DNA from: Vibrio gallaecicus
Lineage (GTDB): Bacteria > Pseudomonadota > Gammaproteobacteria > Enterobacterales > Vibrionaceae
Length of the DNA: 64,000 nt
Assembly: GCF_024347495.1 (NCBI RefSeq)
Contig: NZ_AP025490.1
Location: 1,426,001-1,490,000 of the forward strand
Reading direction: 5' to 3'
The first letter of the stretch is position 1, and every line of letters begins with the position of its first letter. Both the position numbers and the translations under genes were made by a program. This document shows positions 8,689 to 18,569 of the stretch, piece by piece. Under the pieces are notes generated by a model. That model saw nothing but the letters and a program-made list of their open reading frames with translations, had not been told where the DNA came from and searched no databases.

Positions 8689-9207
8689 ATGGCAAAGTTA
8701 ACATTACAAGAGCAAATGCTAAAAGCTGGCTTAGTAAATGAAAAAAAATTAAAGAAAGCAAAGAAAGGCTCTAAAAAGTCTCGAGTACAAGCAAGAGAAG
8801 CAAAAGCTGCAGCTGAAGAAACAAAATTGACGCAGCAAGCGAAAGATAAAGAGTTAAATCAACAGCTAAAAGACAAGCAGTTGAGTAAAGAAATTAAAGC
8901 TCAGGTGAAACAACTGATCGAACTTAATAAGTTGGATCTTAAGAGCGGTGAGATCAAATATAACTTCACAGATGGCACTATCGTAAAATACCTTTATGTT
9001 GAAGAGTTGACTCGTAAACAACTGAGCAGTGGTATTTTAAGCATTGCTCGTGAAGGTGAGGGTTATGCCGTTATCCCTACAGGTGTTGCAAACAAAATCG
9101 CGATGCGTGATGAAGAATCAATAATTGATACTCAGATAACGGAAGAAGTCTTAGACGAAGATGATCCATATAAAGATTTCGTAATCCCAGACGATCTAAT
9201 GTGGTAA
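8689..9207 (+). CDS. DUF2058 family protein (YaiL-like)
   Basis: 172 residues. The N-terminus M-A-K-L-T-L-Q-E-Q-M-L-K-A-G-L-V and the long Lys/Gln/Glu coiled segment (about 20-90) are diagnostic of DUF2058. The C-terminal half is a compact domain. The family is reported as nucleoid- or polysome-associated, with no defined activity. A terminator with strong inverted repeat follows. Confidence 0.88.
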   Translation: MAKLTLQEQMLKAGLVNEKKLKKAKKGSKKSRVQAREAKAAAEETKLTQQAKDKELNQQLKDKQLSKEIKAQVKQLIELNKLDLKSGEIKYNFTDGTIVKYLYVEELTRKQLSSGILSIAREGEGYAVIPTGVANKIAMRDEESIIDTQITEEVLDEDDPYKDFVIPDDLMW

Positions 9208-9304
9208 TGCCTTCTATTAGAAATTTTTAAGACAGCAAAGGCGTGCATAAGAGCTTTTCTTAAACATCTTAGGGCTATGCTGATAACTTAAAATATTCTT
9301 ATTA

Positions 9305-9344
9305 AAAATGCAGCGGCTATTGATAAAGTAGCCGCTGCATTTTT
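9305..9344. terminator. Bidirectional terminator
   Basis: Stem of about 15 bp (core TGCAGCGGCTA / TAGCCGCTGCA), 9-nt loop, with A-run before and T-run after. It lies between the rightward DUF2058 gene and the leftward LysR gene and can serve both. Confidence 0.88.
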
Positions 9345-9405
9345 GTATCTAGGCAATCAATGCATTGACTAAATAATTGATATAGCATGTCTTAATTCAT
9401 CAGTG

Positions 9406-10287
9406 TTACGAGCGGTCTTTAAAGTAGTCTCGAACAAATTGAATGAACACTTTATGCTTTTGCGCTGGGTAAATCATCTGCGGGTGGAATAAATACACAC
9501 TGTTATTCATTTCAATACATTCATCGGCAAGAACTAGTTCCAATTCTCCATTCATTACCTCTTTTTCTACGTAATAACTCGCAATACGAAGAATGCCATT
9601 CCCAGCTAGGGCTTGCTGTTTCAGCAAATGGTTTTCGTTGCTCGATACCCAGCCGGATACGGTAATATCTTCCGATAAAAGTGGCCATAACCTTTGATGT
9701 AAAGTTGCTAAGCATTGGTGGTTGTGAAGATCAGAGACTTGATTCGGTCTCCCAAACTCTTCTAGGTATGCTGGTGATGCTACTAAGTCATGCTGGTATG
9801 AGATAAGTTTGGTTGCCACCATGTTCTCAGGTGGAGTATTAGTAGCTCTGAAAGCGATATCAATACCGTCTTGATTTAGGTTGAATGTTGTATAGCTAGA
9901 GTTGATCTCAAAACAAATGTCAGGATAGATCTTCTTAAAACGCTGACAAATATCAAACAGAAAAACTTCAGCGAACATTTTAGTTGCGGTAAGCCTAAGC
10001 AAGCCACTGACTTTTTCATGCTCATCAGACACACTCCGTTCTAGGTCTAGCACTTGGCTGCGAATTGTTAGCCCCTGTGCAAGCACTCGCTCGCCTTCTT
10101 GAGTCAGGCGAACACTGCGAGTTGTGCGAACCAGTAATGGGCATTTTAATTCAGCTTCAAGCCTTTTTACTTGCTCTGATAAATAGCTTTTTGATATTCC
10201 TAATGTTTGAGCTGCCTTAGTGAAATTAAGCTGTTGAGCAAGTTCGACAAAAAGCATTAAGCGTTCTATGCGCTTGTGTTCATTCAT
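9406..10287 (-). CDS. LysR-family transcriptional regulator
   Basis: About 293 residues from the chosen start. N-terminal winged HTH (L-N-F-T-K-A-A-Q-T-L-G-I-S-K-S-Y-L-S) and a C-terminal substrate-binding domain. The ATG at 10287 is preferred over the one at 10347 because M-N-E-H-K-R-I-E-R begins the HTH normally and a GGGGAAAGG stretch precedes it. It is divergent from the aldo-keto reductase gene, its probable target together with the GlcG-like gene. No effector can be named. Confidence 0.85.
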   Translation of the reverse strand: MNEHKRIERLMLFVELAQQLNFTKAAQTLGISKSYLSEQVKRLEAELKCPLLVRTTRSVRLTQEGERVLAQGLTIRSQVLDLERSVSDEHEKVSGLLRLTATKMFAEVFLFDICQRFKKIYPDICFEINSSYTTFNLNQDGIDIAFRATNTPPENMVATKLISYQHDLVASPAYLEEFGRPNQVSDLHNHQCLATLHQRLWPLLSEDITVSGWVSSNENHLLKQQALAGNGILRIASYYVEKEVMNGELELVLADECIEMNNSVYLFHPQMIYPAQKHKVFIQFVRDYFKDRS

Positions 10288-10453
10288 CTTGTTTTCACCT
10301 TTCCCCTGAAATGCTGCGAAATTTGGATAGCAGCGATGGCTGACCAATATCTTGTTTGTTCATTATAGCGAACAATCAATTCGGAAAAAGCCTATTTAGT
10401 TTATTATAAAGAACAATATGATGTGAGGATATCTTTACGAATGAGAAACGATT

Positions 10454-11446
10454 ATGAGTAAAACATCCACTTCAAGCCAGGCGATTCCATTGTCGAACTA
10501 TCTTCCAAACGTTAGCACTATTGCCTATGGGTGTATGGGTTTAGGTGGCGGTTGGAATTCAAAACCAACCTCTAAAGAGGATGTTAAGCAAGCTAATGAT
10601 ATTATTGAACTGGCATTAGAGTCGGGGATCAACGTGTTTGATCACGCTGATATTTATACATTCACTAAAGCTGAACAGGCATTTGGATCTGTTCTAAAAC
10701 AGAGCCCTTCGTTACGTGACAACATGTTTATCCAATCTAAATGCGGTATTCGTTTTCAAGGAGAAGGCAACGTGGGTCGTTATGATTTTTCTTCAGATTG
10801 GGTGAGTCAGTCAGTTGATAGCATTTTGCAGCGCTTAAATACTGAGAAGTTAGATGTACTTTTGTTGCACAGACCAGATCCTCTGATGAATTTAGAAGAG
10901 CTCGTAGAAGCACTTCATTCAATCCATAAGCAAGGAAAAGTCGACTTTTTCGGTGTGTCGAACATGAATAGTCATCAAATTCAGTTTCTTCAATCAGCAC
11001 TTGAGCTACCCATTGTCGCCAATCAGATGGAGATGAGCTTAGCTAAATTAGACTGGCTAAATGAAGGCGTGATGGTGAATACTGAGGGCTACCACCAATC
11101 TGATTTCCCCGCTGGAACTATTGAGCATTGCCGTATGAATGGCGTCCAATTGCAGGCGTGGGGTTGTTTGGGTCAAGGTCGTTTTTCAGAGTTAGGTCAT
11201 CATTCTGAACACGAAAATATACGTAAAACGGCTCATTATGTAACGCAGCTTGCTGATCAATATGGCGTAACAAGTGAAGCTATTGTGTTGGCATTTTTAC
11301 TAAGGCACCCAGCAAATATTCAGCCAATTATCGGTACTACCAATTTAGATAGGATCAAAGCCTCTTCACGGGCTACCGAAGTGAGGTTAAGCCGAGAAGA
11401 ATGGTACAACCTTTACGTGTATTCTCGCGGGCAAGCGTTGCCATAG
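10454..11446 (+). CDS. Aldo/keto reductase (YdhF-like)
   Basis: 330 residues, TIM-barrel NADPH-dependent oxidoreductase. The catalytic tetrad is visible: D63 and Y68 (V-F-D-H-A-D-I-Y), K96 (Q-S-K-C-G-I) and H139 (L-L-L-H-R-P-D). The Y-G-C-M-G-L-G-G-G-W beginning and the R-P-D-P-L-M motif are typical of the YdhF group. It stands divergent from a LysR regulator and 49 bp upstream of a GlcG/HbpS-family gene, probably one operon. Substrate unknown. Confidence 0.9.
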   Translation: MSKTSTSSQAIPLSNYLPNVSTIAYGCMGLGGGWNSKPTSKEDVKQANDIIELALESGINVFDHADIYTFTKAEQAFGSVLKQSPSLRDNMFIQSKCGIRFQGEGNVGRYDFSSDWVSQSVDSILQRLNTEKLDVLLLHRPDPLMNLEELVEALHSIHKQGKVDFFGVSNMNSHQIQFLQSALELPIVANQMEMSLAKLDWLNEGVMVNTEGYHQSDFPAGTIEHCRMNGVQLQAWGCLGQGRFSELGHHSEHENIRKTAHYVTQLADQYGVTSEAIVLAFLLRHPANIQPIIGTTNLDRIKASSRATEVRLSREEWYNLYVYSRGQALP

Positions 11447-11495
11447 TGATGTTTGAAAGTTCATCGAAGAAAGTTCATTGAAATAGGAATTATTT

Positions 11496-11888
11496 ATGCT
11501 GAATTTAAGCCTTGCACAACACTTAGTGAATACAGCATTAGATCTTGCTCGAAGTCGTAATCAATCTATCGCAGTGAGTATTTGTGATACTCATAGTGAG
11601 TTGGTTAGTTTTTCTAAAATGGATGAAGTTAGTGTTCAAGCTGGGCTATTAGCTCAGAACAAAGCCTATACATCGGCAAGAGATCGGCAGCCAAGTGGTA
11701 ACCTAGGCGCGTGGGCAAAAGAAACAGGGAAGGACATAAGTTACTGGACTGACTCTAGGATAACTGGCTTCAAAGGTGGTATTCCTATTGAAAAGGGTGA
11801 ACAGATAATTGGAGCGGTTGGTATCAGTGGTTTAAGTGAGCAAGAGGATGAAGAGCTTGCTAAAGAAGTGATTGTTCGTTGCCTTTAA
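11496..11888 (+). CDS. GlcG/HbpS family protein
   Basis: 130 residues, no signal peptide. The N-terminal L-S-L-A-Q-H-L-V-N-T-A-L-D and the glycine-rich G-I-P-I-E-K-G-E-Q-I-I-G-A-V-G-I-S-G-L motif near the C-terminus mark the GlcG/HbpS (PF03928) family. Members bind small cofactors such as heme or corrinoids, or have unknown roles next to oxidoreductases. It probably forms an operon with the aldo/keto reductase. It is followed by a strong terminator. Confidence 0.82.
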   Translation: MLNLSLAQHLVNTALDLARSRNQSIAVSICDTHSELVSFSKMDEVSVQAGLLAQNKAYTSARDRQPSGNLGAWAKETGKDISYWTDSRITGFKGGIPIEKGEQIIGAVGISGLSEQEDEELAKEVIVRCL

Positions 11889-11975
11889 TATTTACTCATT
11901 CCCAAAAATTTCTGATTACCCAAGTAATAATCCGTATTCAGTTTGGCGATTTGAAATGCGAGTAAACTGAATGAT

Positions 11976-12006
11976 AAAAAACCGACGTCTATAGCGTCGG
12001 TTTTTT
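11976..12006. terminator. Bidirectional terminator
   Basis: Stem AAAACCGACG / CGTCGGTTTT with 7-nt loop, flanked by A-run and T-run, between the convergent GlcG-like and TcyP genes. Confidence 0.92.
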
Positions 12007-12068
12007 GTTATGGATTAGATGAGTAATCGTTGAATCACTCATCAAATAAGCCAATTAGAAGTAAGTAT

Positions 12069-13442
12069 TTAAGCGTTCGCTTCTTCAAGCTTAGTTTCAG
12101 ACTCTTTCTTACCTAATATACGGCTAGTGATTGTACCTGCAGTCATTGCTCCTGATACATTAAGTGCTGTACGAGCCATATCGATAAGTGGCTCGATAGA
12201 AATAAGCAGTGCCGCAATAGTCACTGGAAGCCCCATAGCTGGTAGTACGATAAGTGCAGCGAAAGTCGCGCCGCCACCTACGCCAGCAATACCAAAGGAG
12301 CTCACGGTAATAATAGCAATCAGAGAAATAATGAAGTTGATGTCCATTGGGTCAATGCCTACAGTTGGAGCAACCATTACTGCTAGCATTGCAGGGTAAA
12401 TACCCGCACAACCGTTCTGACCAATTGTTGCACCGAATGAAGCTGAAAGGTTAGCAATTGCTGGTGGTACGTTTAGCTTGGTAATTTGAGCTTCAACATT
12501 CAGTGGAATAGTGGCCGCAGAACTACGAGATGTGAAAGCGAACGTTAAAACAGGCCAGATTTTTTGGAAGTACTCTTTCGGGTTTACGCCAACAAAAGAG
12601 ACTAATACACCGTGCACAACAAACATCAGAAGAATAGCTACGTAAGACGCGACGATGAATCCTAGCAAACTTAAGATATCTGAAGCACTTGATGTTGCTA
12701 CAACCTTAGCCATTAGAGCTGCGATACCGTAGGGCGTGAGTGCCATTATCATCTTAACCAAGCGCATTACGATAGATTGAGCTGCTTCGACAAAAGTGCG
12801 AATTGGTGATTCAAGTTCTTCTTTTTCTGCCATTACTTTACGTGCAGCAATACCTGTAAGCACACCAAAGATAACAACCGCAATGATTGATGTAGAGCGA
12901 GCGCCTGTTAAATCTGCAAATGGATTGGTTGGAATAAAGCTAACCAGCATTTGAGGGATCGTTAAGTCAGATACTTTACCAATGCGGCTTTCAAGTGCAG
13001 CAATACGAGCGGTTTCACGTGATCCTTCTACCAGCCCTTCAGCAGACAGTCCGAACGCTTGTGTTACTATAATACCGACAATCGCAGAAATAGCAGTTGT
13101 AGCAAGCAATACCGAAATCGTAAGACCTGAAATCTTTCCTAACGATCCACCTTTTTCAAGTTTGACTACCGCAGCAATCATTGAAACAAGTACAAGTGGC
13201 ATGATGACCATTTTAAGTAAACCAACGTAACCGCGGCCAACCACATTCACCCAATCCAATGTTTCTTTTATTACTGTGCTGCCTTCACCAAATATCAGCT
13301 GCAAGCCTAGACCAAATGAGCTACCGAAAACTAAACCAAGCAGCACTAAGCGTGAAAGAGTGTGTTCTTTTTTCTGCTGTCCGTAGAGAAAGAATAGAAT
13401 ACCAATGAATATCGCTAACGCCGCGATAGCTGGAAATGACAT
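12069..13442 (-). CDS. tcyP: L-cystine transporter, dicarboxylate/amino acid:cation symporter family
   Basis: 457 residues with about 8-10 hydrophobic membrane segments and the DAACS fold. The region [16 protein letters not shown] corresponds to the serine-rich hairpin 1, and [11 protein letters not shown] to the conserved TM7-region motif; both match the TcyP/YdjN cystine carriers more closely than glutamate carriers. It would import cystine across the inner membrane with Na+ or H+. Single-gene unit with a good ribosome binding site (AAGGAC). Confidence 0.88.
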   Translation of the reverse strand: MSFPAIAALAIFIGILFFLYGQQKKEHTLSRLVLLGLVFGSSFGLGLQLIFGEGSTVIKETLDWVNVVGRGYVGLLKMVIMPLVLVSMIAAVVKLEKGGSLGKISGLTISVLLATTAISAIVGIIVTQAFGLSAEGLVEGSRETARIAALESRIGKVSDLTIPQMLVSFIPTNPFADLTGARSTSIIAVVIFGVLTGIAARKVMAEKEELESPIRTFVEAAQSIVMRLVKMIMALTPYGIAALMAKVVATSSASDILSLLGFIVASYVAILLMFVVHGVLVSFVGVNPKEYFQKIWPVLTFAFTSRSSAATIPLNVEAQITKLNVPPAIANLSASFGATIGQNGCAGIYPAMLAVMVAPTVGIDPMDINFIISLIAIITVSSFGIAGVGGGATFAALIVLPAMGLPVTIAALLISIEPLIDMARTALNVSGAMTAGTITSRILGKKESETKLEEANA

Positions 13443-13581
13443 TTGACGTCCTTATGAATTACTTAATTTTAATGAGCTGAGTTATATATGGTCAGCAATA
13501 CTGTTAGGTAAGATAGCGACCTGTAACAAAACGTAAAATAAGCAAAAGTAATTTAATAGAACGAATGGGAATAACTGATTT

Positions 13582-13607
13582 GGCTGGTGATTATGCATTC
13601 ACCAGCC
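13582..13607. terminator. Hairpin, possible terminator of the leftward NAD-binding gene
   Basis: 9-bp perfect stem GGCTGGTGA / TCACCAGCC with an 8-nt loop, 20 bp beyond the stop at 13627. The T-run on the minus strand is weak, so efficiency is uncertain. Confidence 0.5.
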
Positions 13608-13626
13608 TGATGTTTAACTGAACATA

Positions 13627-14325
13627 TTAACGATATTTTGAAAGTAAATTGAGCATTTCAGTCGAGTCATACATTTCAATTGGGTGATAATTAATTTCAA
13701 ATAATTTAAACAACATGGCTTGCGCAACGTCGTATGCTGCAATAGGGCGAAGGTTTTTAAATTTCCCAAGTAAGAATGGGGAGAAAATTGGCATTAACTT
13801 TTGAAGAAGCTGCTCATCGGATCGGCTTTGTTTTCTTTCACCGGTTAGGGGACCTGGCCTCATGAATAGTACTTGTTTAAATCCCATCCTCATTAAGTTC
13901 TGCTCCATGTTGCCTTTGCAACGTAAGTAATGAGAATAAGATTGAGTAGAAGCACCGTAACTAGACACAACCGCCATTCTTTCGACCCCAAGTAATTTCA
14001 TGGTCTGTGCCACTTCGCAGACAAGCTCCACATCTACTTTTCTTAATGCTTCCTTTGAACCTGCTTGCTTTAATGTTGTACCTAAACAGATCAACCCAAG
14101 TGTTGGCGGCGGTAAAGTATCTTCCCATTGGTTAATGTGTAAATCAGCATTAATGATATTAGTTAATTTACTTTGGTCGATTGAGCTATCGAAAAGAGAC
14201 GATCGCGACAGCGCGTAAACGTGAGATATAGCAGGCTCTATCACTAATAGCTTTAACGCATGACCTCCAATTAATCCTGAAGCTCCTGCAATGATTACGG
14301 AAGTGTTGTCACCTGAGATAGTCAT
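13627..14325 (-). CDS. NAD(P)-binding Rossmann protein, short-chain oxidoreductase-like
   Basis: 232 residues. The dinucleotide-binding motif G-A-S-G-L-I-G-G-H occurs at 14-22, and an S-S-Y-G-A motif with a nearby Y-x-x-x-K-like stretch (S-H-Y-L-R-C-K) resembles the atypical SDR active site of the HTATIP2/YbjT type. The M-R-P-G-P-L-T-G-E-R motif is typical of that group. Monocistronic. Substrate and role are unknown. Confidence 0.82.
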   Translation of the reverse strand: MTISGDNTSVIIAGASGLIGGHALKLLVIEPAISHVYALSRSSLFDSSIDQSKLTNIINADLHINQWEDTLPPPTLGLICLGTTLKQAGSKEALRKVDVELVCEVAQTMKLLGVERMAVVSSYGASTQSYSHYLRCKGNMEQNLMRMGFKQVLFMRPGPLTGERKQSRSDEQLLQKLMPIFSPFLLGKFKNLRPIAAYDVAQAMLFKLFEINYHPIEMYDSTEMLNLLSKYR

Positions 14326-14563
14326 TAATTATAAATACCTTGTTTCCTGTGTGAATTCGAACCTAATATGATTATCCAGTGTAGTGGTTTGTTATAGAGC
14401 AGTCTGTGATGTTTAAGTGTTTATTTTTATTGAATTATCATTAGTTAATAATAGATAGAGACTGACTTAGCGAGTAAACTAATTCGAGCTTGGTTCACCT
14501 AATAATCATTAAGTTGTATATAGAACCTTCTATTGAATATCAAACATAGACCAAGGATGCGCT

Positions 14564-15175
14564 ATGAATATCAAATTTGATACGCTTGCACCAACGCAAA
14601 TTTATCACCTAATGACTCAAACTATTGTCCCTCGTCCAATTGCATGGGCACTGACTGAATCCTCCCCAGAAAATTATAACCTCGCGCCATTTTCTTATTT
14701 CACGCCTGTTTCAAGTAATCCACCATTACTGATGCTGTCTGTAGGCAAAAAGCCTAATGATGAAATTAAAGACACCACACGAAATGTGCTAGAAACAGGG
14801 AAAATGGTGGTTCATATTGCGTCTGCTCATTCTTCTGAAGCGGTCACTGCCACTGCCGCAACGCTTGACCACGGGGAATCAGAGATCTCTACCAATGGTA
14901 TTGATCTTGTCGATTTCGAAGGCTTCAGCTTACCAAGGCTAAAAGAATGCAGTATTGCTTTTGGCTGTAGCCTGTTTGAAGTGAAAGAGCTAGGTGCCAC
15001 GCCTCAGAGCCTAATTTTCGCTCAGGTTGAGTGTGTCTACATTTCTGATGACGTTCTAGACAAAGACAGTGAAAGGTTAAAAGTTGACGCTTTGGCGCTT
15101 GATCCATTATCTCGATTAGGTGGTGGTGAATACGCGACTTTATCAAACGTGTTTTCTGTCGCTCGCCCAAAATAA
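14564..15175 (+). CDS. Flavin reductase-like FMN-binding protein
   Basis: 203 residues of the flavin reductase-like split-barrel family (PF01613). Visible hallmarks are I-V-P-R-P-I-A-W and [16 protein letters not shown] for flavin binding near 22-55. Such proteins bind FMN and many reduce it with NAD(P)H or act as uncharacterised oxidoreductases. It lies 52 bp upstream of cobT; the cobT reading frame is open back into its end but begins after it. Whether it takes part in corrinoid chemistry (for example cobalt reduction) is unknown. Confidence 0.85.
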   Translation: MNIKFDTLAPTQIYHLMTQTIVPRPIAWALTESSPENYNLAPFSYFTPVSSNPPLLMLSVGKKPNDEIKDTTRNVLETGKMVVHIASAHSSEAVTATAATLDHGESEISTNGIDLVDFEGFSLPRLKECSIAFGCSLFEVKELGATPQSLIFAQVECVYISDDVLDKDSERLKVDALALDPLSRLGGGEYATLSNVFSVARPK

Positions 15176-15227
15176 CGGTACATTAACTCATTACTACCGC
15201 CTAAGAATCCCAATTAATAGAACCTTT

Positions 15228-16352
15228 ATGCTAAACACAAAATACTCGCAAGATATCCAAAATCATATTGACCAAAAAACAAAGCCATTAGGGGCGCTGG
15301 GTCAATTAGAGCAAGTCGCACATCGATTGGCATTGATTCAAAGCCAAGGAAAAGATCAGGCGGTTACAACCATTGAAATTAGAAAGCCGAGCTTAATTAT
15401 CTTTGCTGGGGATCATGGTATTGCAGATGAAGGCGTGAGTATTGCACCAAGTGCGGTGACACAACAAATGGTTCTAAACTTCTTAAATGGTGGAGCCGCG
15501 ATCAACTGTTTTTGTACGGTGAACGACATTGATTTAACCATTGTTGATACCGGAATACTATTACCTATAGATCAAGTGCTTGTAGAGCAAGCATCTGTAC
15601 AGAAAGAAAACCCAACTTTGGTAGCTCAACGTCTAGGTCGACGAACTGCAAATTTTGCCAAAGAAGCGGCAATGGCAGATGAGCAAGTTGAACGTGGTCT
15701 GGTTTTAGGTGGGCAGATAGTTTCTACAAAAGTGTCTCAAGGTTCTAACTTGATCATGTTTGGTGAAATGGGGATCGGAAATACCAGTAGTGCTTCGGCA
15801 ATTCTAGCGGCTTTAACAGGCAGTAACGTTGAAAATTGTGTTGGGTTAGGTACGGGTATCAGTTCCGAACAACTAGCACTTAAAACTCAATTAGTCTCAA
15901 AAGGTGTTGCACGCTGCGCGGAATTGTCTGAGCAAAGTGACTTATCTCATAAAAGGGTGCTGACTTCGCATAACTTATCGCCACAAAACTTGTGCCCACA
16001 TAAGGTGTTAGCTGAGGTTGGTGGCTTCGAAATTGTACAAATGGTGGGAGCTTTTCTTTCAGCATATCAACATAAAACACCAGTCTTAGTTGATGGCTTC
16101 ATTGTTTCTGTCGCAGCTTATGTCGCAACACTTATTGAGCCTAATGCACGTGAATACATGATATTTGCACATCGTTCAGAAGAGTCTGGTCATAAAATTG
16201 TTTTACATAAATTGAATGCTGAACCACTACTGGATCTTGGGCTACGCCTTGGTGAAGGGACTGGCGCGGCATTGGCACTACCAATCATTAAAGCTTCCGC
16301 TCAGTTTTATAATCATATGGCGAGTTTTGAAAGTGCTGGAGTGACTGTTTAA
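15228..16352 (+). CDS. cobT: Nicotinate-nucleotide--dimethylbenzimidazole phosphoribosyltransferase
   Basis: Makes alpha-ribazole phosphate, the lower-ligand precursor of cobalamin. The N-terminal [12 protein letters not shown] motif, [13 protein letters not shown] motif, [14 protein letters not shown] motif and C-terminal G-E-G-T-G-A-A-L-A are all present; the last contains the usual catalytic glutamate. I start it at 15228, where the conserved N-terminus begins; an upstream open extension is not conserved. At 374 residues it is about 20 longer than usual, owing to a repeat-containing insertion at 239-260 before V-G-G-F-E-I. Its stop overlaps the cobS start (TAATG). Confidence 0.95.
   Translation: MLNTKYSQDIQNHIDQKTKPLGALGQLEQVAHRLALIQSQGKDQAVTTIEIRKPSLIIFAGDHGIADEGVSIAPSAVTQQMVLNFLNGGAAINCFCTVNDIDLTIVDTGILLPIDQVLVEQASVQKENPTLVAQRLGRRTANFAKEAAMADEQVERGLVLGGQIVSTKVSQGSNLIMFGEMGIGNTSSASAILAALTGSNVENCVGLGTGISSEQLALKTQLVSKGVARCAELSEQSDLSHKRVLTSHNLSPQNLCPHKVLAEVGGFEIVQMVGAFLSAYQHKTPVLVDGFIVSVAAYVATLIEPNAREYMIFAHRSEESGHKIVLHKLNAEPLLDLGLRLGEGTGAALALPIIKASAQFYNHMASFESAGVTV
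15942..16007 (+). repeat. In-frame 15-18 bp imperfect repeat in cobT
   Basis: Four successive units of 18, 15, 15 and 18 nt encode [16 protein letters not shown] and L-C-P-H-K-V. They sit just before a conserved V-G-G-F-E-I motif and account for the extra length of CobT. Confidence 0.6.
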
Positions 16353-17146
16353 TGGCCGAAGAGAATACGCTTACATTAACGCAGCGCATTAAATACCAAT
16401 GGGAGTTGTTTGCTCTGGCGCTAAGCTTCTTTTCACGAATTCCTATCCCAGCGAGCACACCATATTCAGAAGAAAGAATGAACCGTGCGGGTCGATATTT
16501 TTCTCTGGTTGGCTTATTACTTGGTGCATTATGCGGGATAAGTTATGTATTGCTTGAACTGGTATTCCCTGCAACTGTCAGTATTTTTCTCACTATGGCT
16601 TTTAGTTTGATGCTCACAGGCGCATTTCATGAAGATGGTCTAACCGATATGGCTGATGGTGTTGGTGGCGGCATGACGCTAGAGCGCCGTTTAACCATAA
16701 TGAAAGATAGCCGAATTGGTACATATGGCGCATCTGCTCTTGTTATGGCGTTGCTAGGTAAGTGGCTGCTTCTCAATGAGTTATCCTCCGTTACATCTCT
16801 TTTCGGCATTTTGGTTGTCAGCTACGGTCTTAGCAGAGCAGTTGCTGCATCTTTAATTTATGATATGCCTTATGTAAGTGATTTAGATGCAAGTAAGAGT
16901 AAGCCATTGGCAAGTAAACAGACGCTGGGCGAATTAGTGTTTCTAATGGTTATTGGATTTTTGCCTGCACTTTGGTTTGGTCTTGAGATTGCTTTAGCTC
17001 TCCTAGTTTTAGCTTTTATCTTTCGATTCTTCTTCAAAAAATGGTTGTTAGCACGTTTAGGTGGCTTTACTGGTGATTGTTTAGGCGCTGGGCAGCAGTT
17101 GATGGAGTTATTGATCTATCTCTTTTTCATTGCGATGTTTAACTAA
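16352..17146 (+). CDS. cobS: Adenosylcobinamide-GDP ribazoletransferase (cobalamin synthase)
   Basis: 264-residue inner membrane protein with about six hydrophobic segments. It joins adenosylcobinamide-GDP and alpha-ribazole (phosphate) to finish cobalamin. Motifs seen are the cytosolic F-F-S-R-I-P-I-P near the N-terminus and the acidic [18 protein letters not shown] motif (about 90-107) with the Asp residues needed for Mg2+. Start codon overlaps the cobT stop by one base. Confidence 0.95.
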   Translation: MAEENTLTLTQRIKYQWELFALALSFFSRIPIPASTPYSEERMNRAGRYFSLVGLLLGALCGISYVLLELVFPATVSIFLTMAFSLMLTGAFHEDGLTDMADGVGGGMTLERRLTIMKDSRIGTYGASALVMALLGKWLLLNELSSVTSLFGILVVSYGLSRAVAASLIYDMPYVSDLDASKSKPLASKQTLGELVFLMVIGFLPALWFGLEIALALLVLAFIFRFFFKKWLLARLGGFTGDCLGAGQQLMELLIYLFFIAMFN

Positions 17147-17158
17147 ATGGATTAAAAA

Positions 17159-17701
17159 ATGAACAACCATCATCTTATTCTTGGTGGAGCCCGTTCTGGA
17201 AAGTCAGGCTTTGCGGAGCAAAAAGCGATTGAACTTGCGAACAGTTCAAATGACCTGAGGCTGAACTATGTTGCGACGGCTATTTGCTTTGATGAAGAAA
17301 TGAAGGAGCGAATAGCACACCATCAACAACGACGAAATGAACGTTGGATTGAGCATGAAGAATCGAGTGCTTTAGATACCTTGTTCAGTGGATTTGACCA
17401 TAATGATATTGTGCTGGTGGACTGCTTAACACTGTGGTTGAACAATGTCATATATAACTTAGGTGAAGAAGCAACGAATGAACAAGTTGAATTAGAAATT
17501 GAACGCCTTGTTTCAAGCGTGAACCAATCCAATGCTCAATTTATAATGGTTTCAAATGAAGTCGGTCTAGGCATTGTTCCAATGGGAAAGGTCTCACGTT
17601 TGTTTGTTGATAATGCAGGTAGAATGAACCAAGCACTTGCAAGAGTCGTCGCTAATGTCACTTTTATTGCCGCTGGTTTACCGATGAAGTTAAAGTCTTG
17701 A
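17159..17701 (+). CDS. cobU: Adenosylcobinamide kinase / adenosylcobinamide-phosphate guanylyltransferase
   Basis: 180-residue bifunctional enzyme that activates salvaged cobinamide with GTP. The P-loop G-G-A-R-S-G-K-S is at the N-terminus, the histidine that is guanylylated lies in the I-A-H-H-Q motif (about 46-50), and V-S-N-E-V-G-L-G-I-V-P follows later. It lies 12 bp after cobS. With cobT and cobS it forms the nucleotide-loop assembly module, so the strain can complete cobinamide to cobalamin; no corrin-ring synthesis genes are in the window. Confidence 0.95.
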   Translation: MNNHHLILGGARSGKSGFAEQKAIELANSSNDLRLNYVATAICFDEEMKERIAHHQQRRNERWIEHEESSALDTLFSGFDHNDIVLVDCLTLWLNNVIYNLGEEATNEQVELEIERLVSSVNQSNAQFIMVSNEVGLGIVPMGKVSRLFVDNAGRMNQALARVVANVTFIAAGLPMKLKS

Positions 17702-17810
17702 AATTAATTAACTTGGCGTTATTGTCTTTAAATTACTAAAGAGAAACCATCAGTTAGGCAGTAGTCGTGATGGAAAAATACAGCTGAGCAAGGTCAAAAA
17801 ATAAGACAGA

Positions 17811-18422
17811 ATGTTGAAGACGAAGAATATTTATTTAGTAAGGCACGGTAAGGTGGAAGGGAAACCTGCATTGAATGGTTCCACCGACGTGCTTGTTACT
17901 ACTGAAACGCAACAACAAATCAAACAGGCATTACAGGCTTATCCTGTCGAGTTTGATCAAGTTATTACTTCGCCACTAAAGCGTTGCTACGATGTCGCGA
18001 CTCTGTATTCGAAAGACTTAAATGTTGGCATGTCCAGCGACCCTAGATTTCAAGAAATGAACTTTGGTGATGTTGATGGTGTTCCTTTTGATGATTTAAC
18101 TCAGCAATGGAATGAACTAGAACAGTTTTGGCAAGATCCGGCAAACCATGCGCTATCTGGTGCGGAAAGTTTACACTCATTCAGAGAACGGGTTCTTAGT
18201 GGTTGGTCGCACGTTTTAGAAAGCTCAGGTGACAATATATTACTCGTTACGCATGGTGGCGTCATTCGAGCTCTATTGGCTCATGCTCTGAATATTGATT
18301 GGACAAACCCCAGTTGGTATTCAAATTTATCGATTGCTAATGCATCGATAACTCATATTAAAATTACTCACGCAGACCAAGATTTTATTAGCGTGAAATC
18401 TATTGGTTTAGCGCTTCTTTAG
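17811..18422 (+). CDS. cobC: Histidine phosphatase, probable alpha-ribazole phosphatase
   Basis: 203 residues. The phosphohistidine motif L-V-R-H-G-K-V-E-G lies at 8-16 and the second histidine in V-T-H-G-G-V-I-R-A-L at about 146. This branch of phosphoglycerate-mutase-like proteins includes CobC, which removes the phosphate from alpha-ribazole 5'-phosphate. The place directly after cobU argues for CobC; without the context it could only be called a histidine phosphatase. The 109-bp gap after cobU leaves open a separate promoter. Confidence 0.8.
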   Translation: MLKTKNIYLVRHGKVEGKPALNGSTDVLVTTETQQQIKQALQAYPVEFDQVITSPLKRCYDVATLYSKDLNVGMSSDPRFQEMNFGDVDGVPFDDLTQQWNELEQFWQDPANHALSGAESLHSFRERVLSGWSHVLESSGDNILLVTHGGVIRALLAHALNIDWTNPSWYSNLSIANASITHIKITHADQDFISVKSIGLALL

Positions 18423-18569
18423 GCGTTTAGCTCGTTTCGCATACTTTCATTGCGATGGGGTGTGTTTTTGATTGAATCTCATTTTGATTAAAACATAGTC
18501 TCGGTTGAACGTTATTAGCACAGATTAAACGTTGTTAATATAACTACAACGGTAAAAAGGAATTATCAA

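Noticed and set aside
15120..15227. Upstream extension of cobT into the flavin reductase gene
   Set aside because: The extra 36 codons overlap the preceding gene and are unlike CobT N-termini; the ATG at 15228 fits the family.
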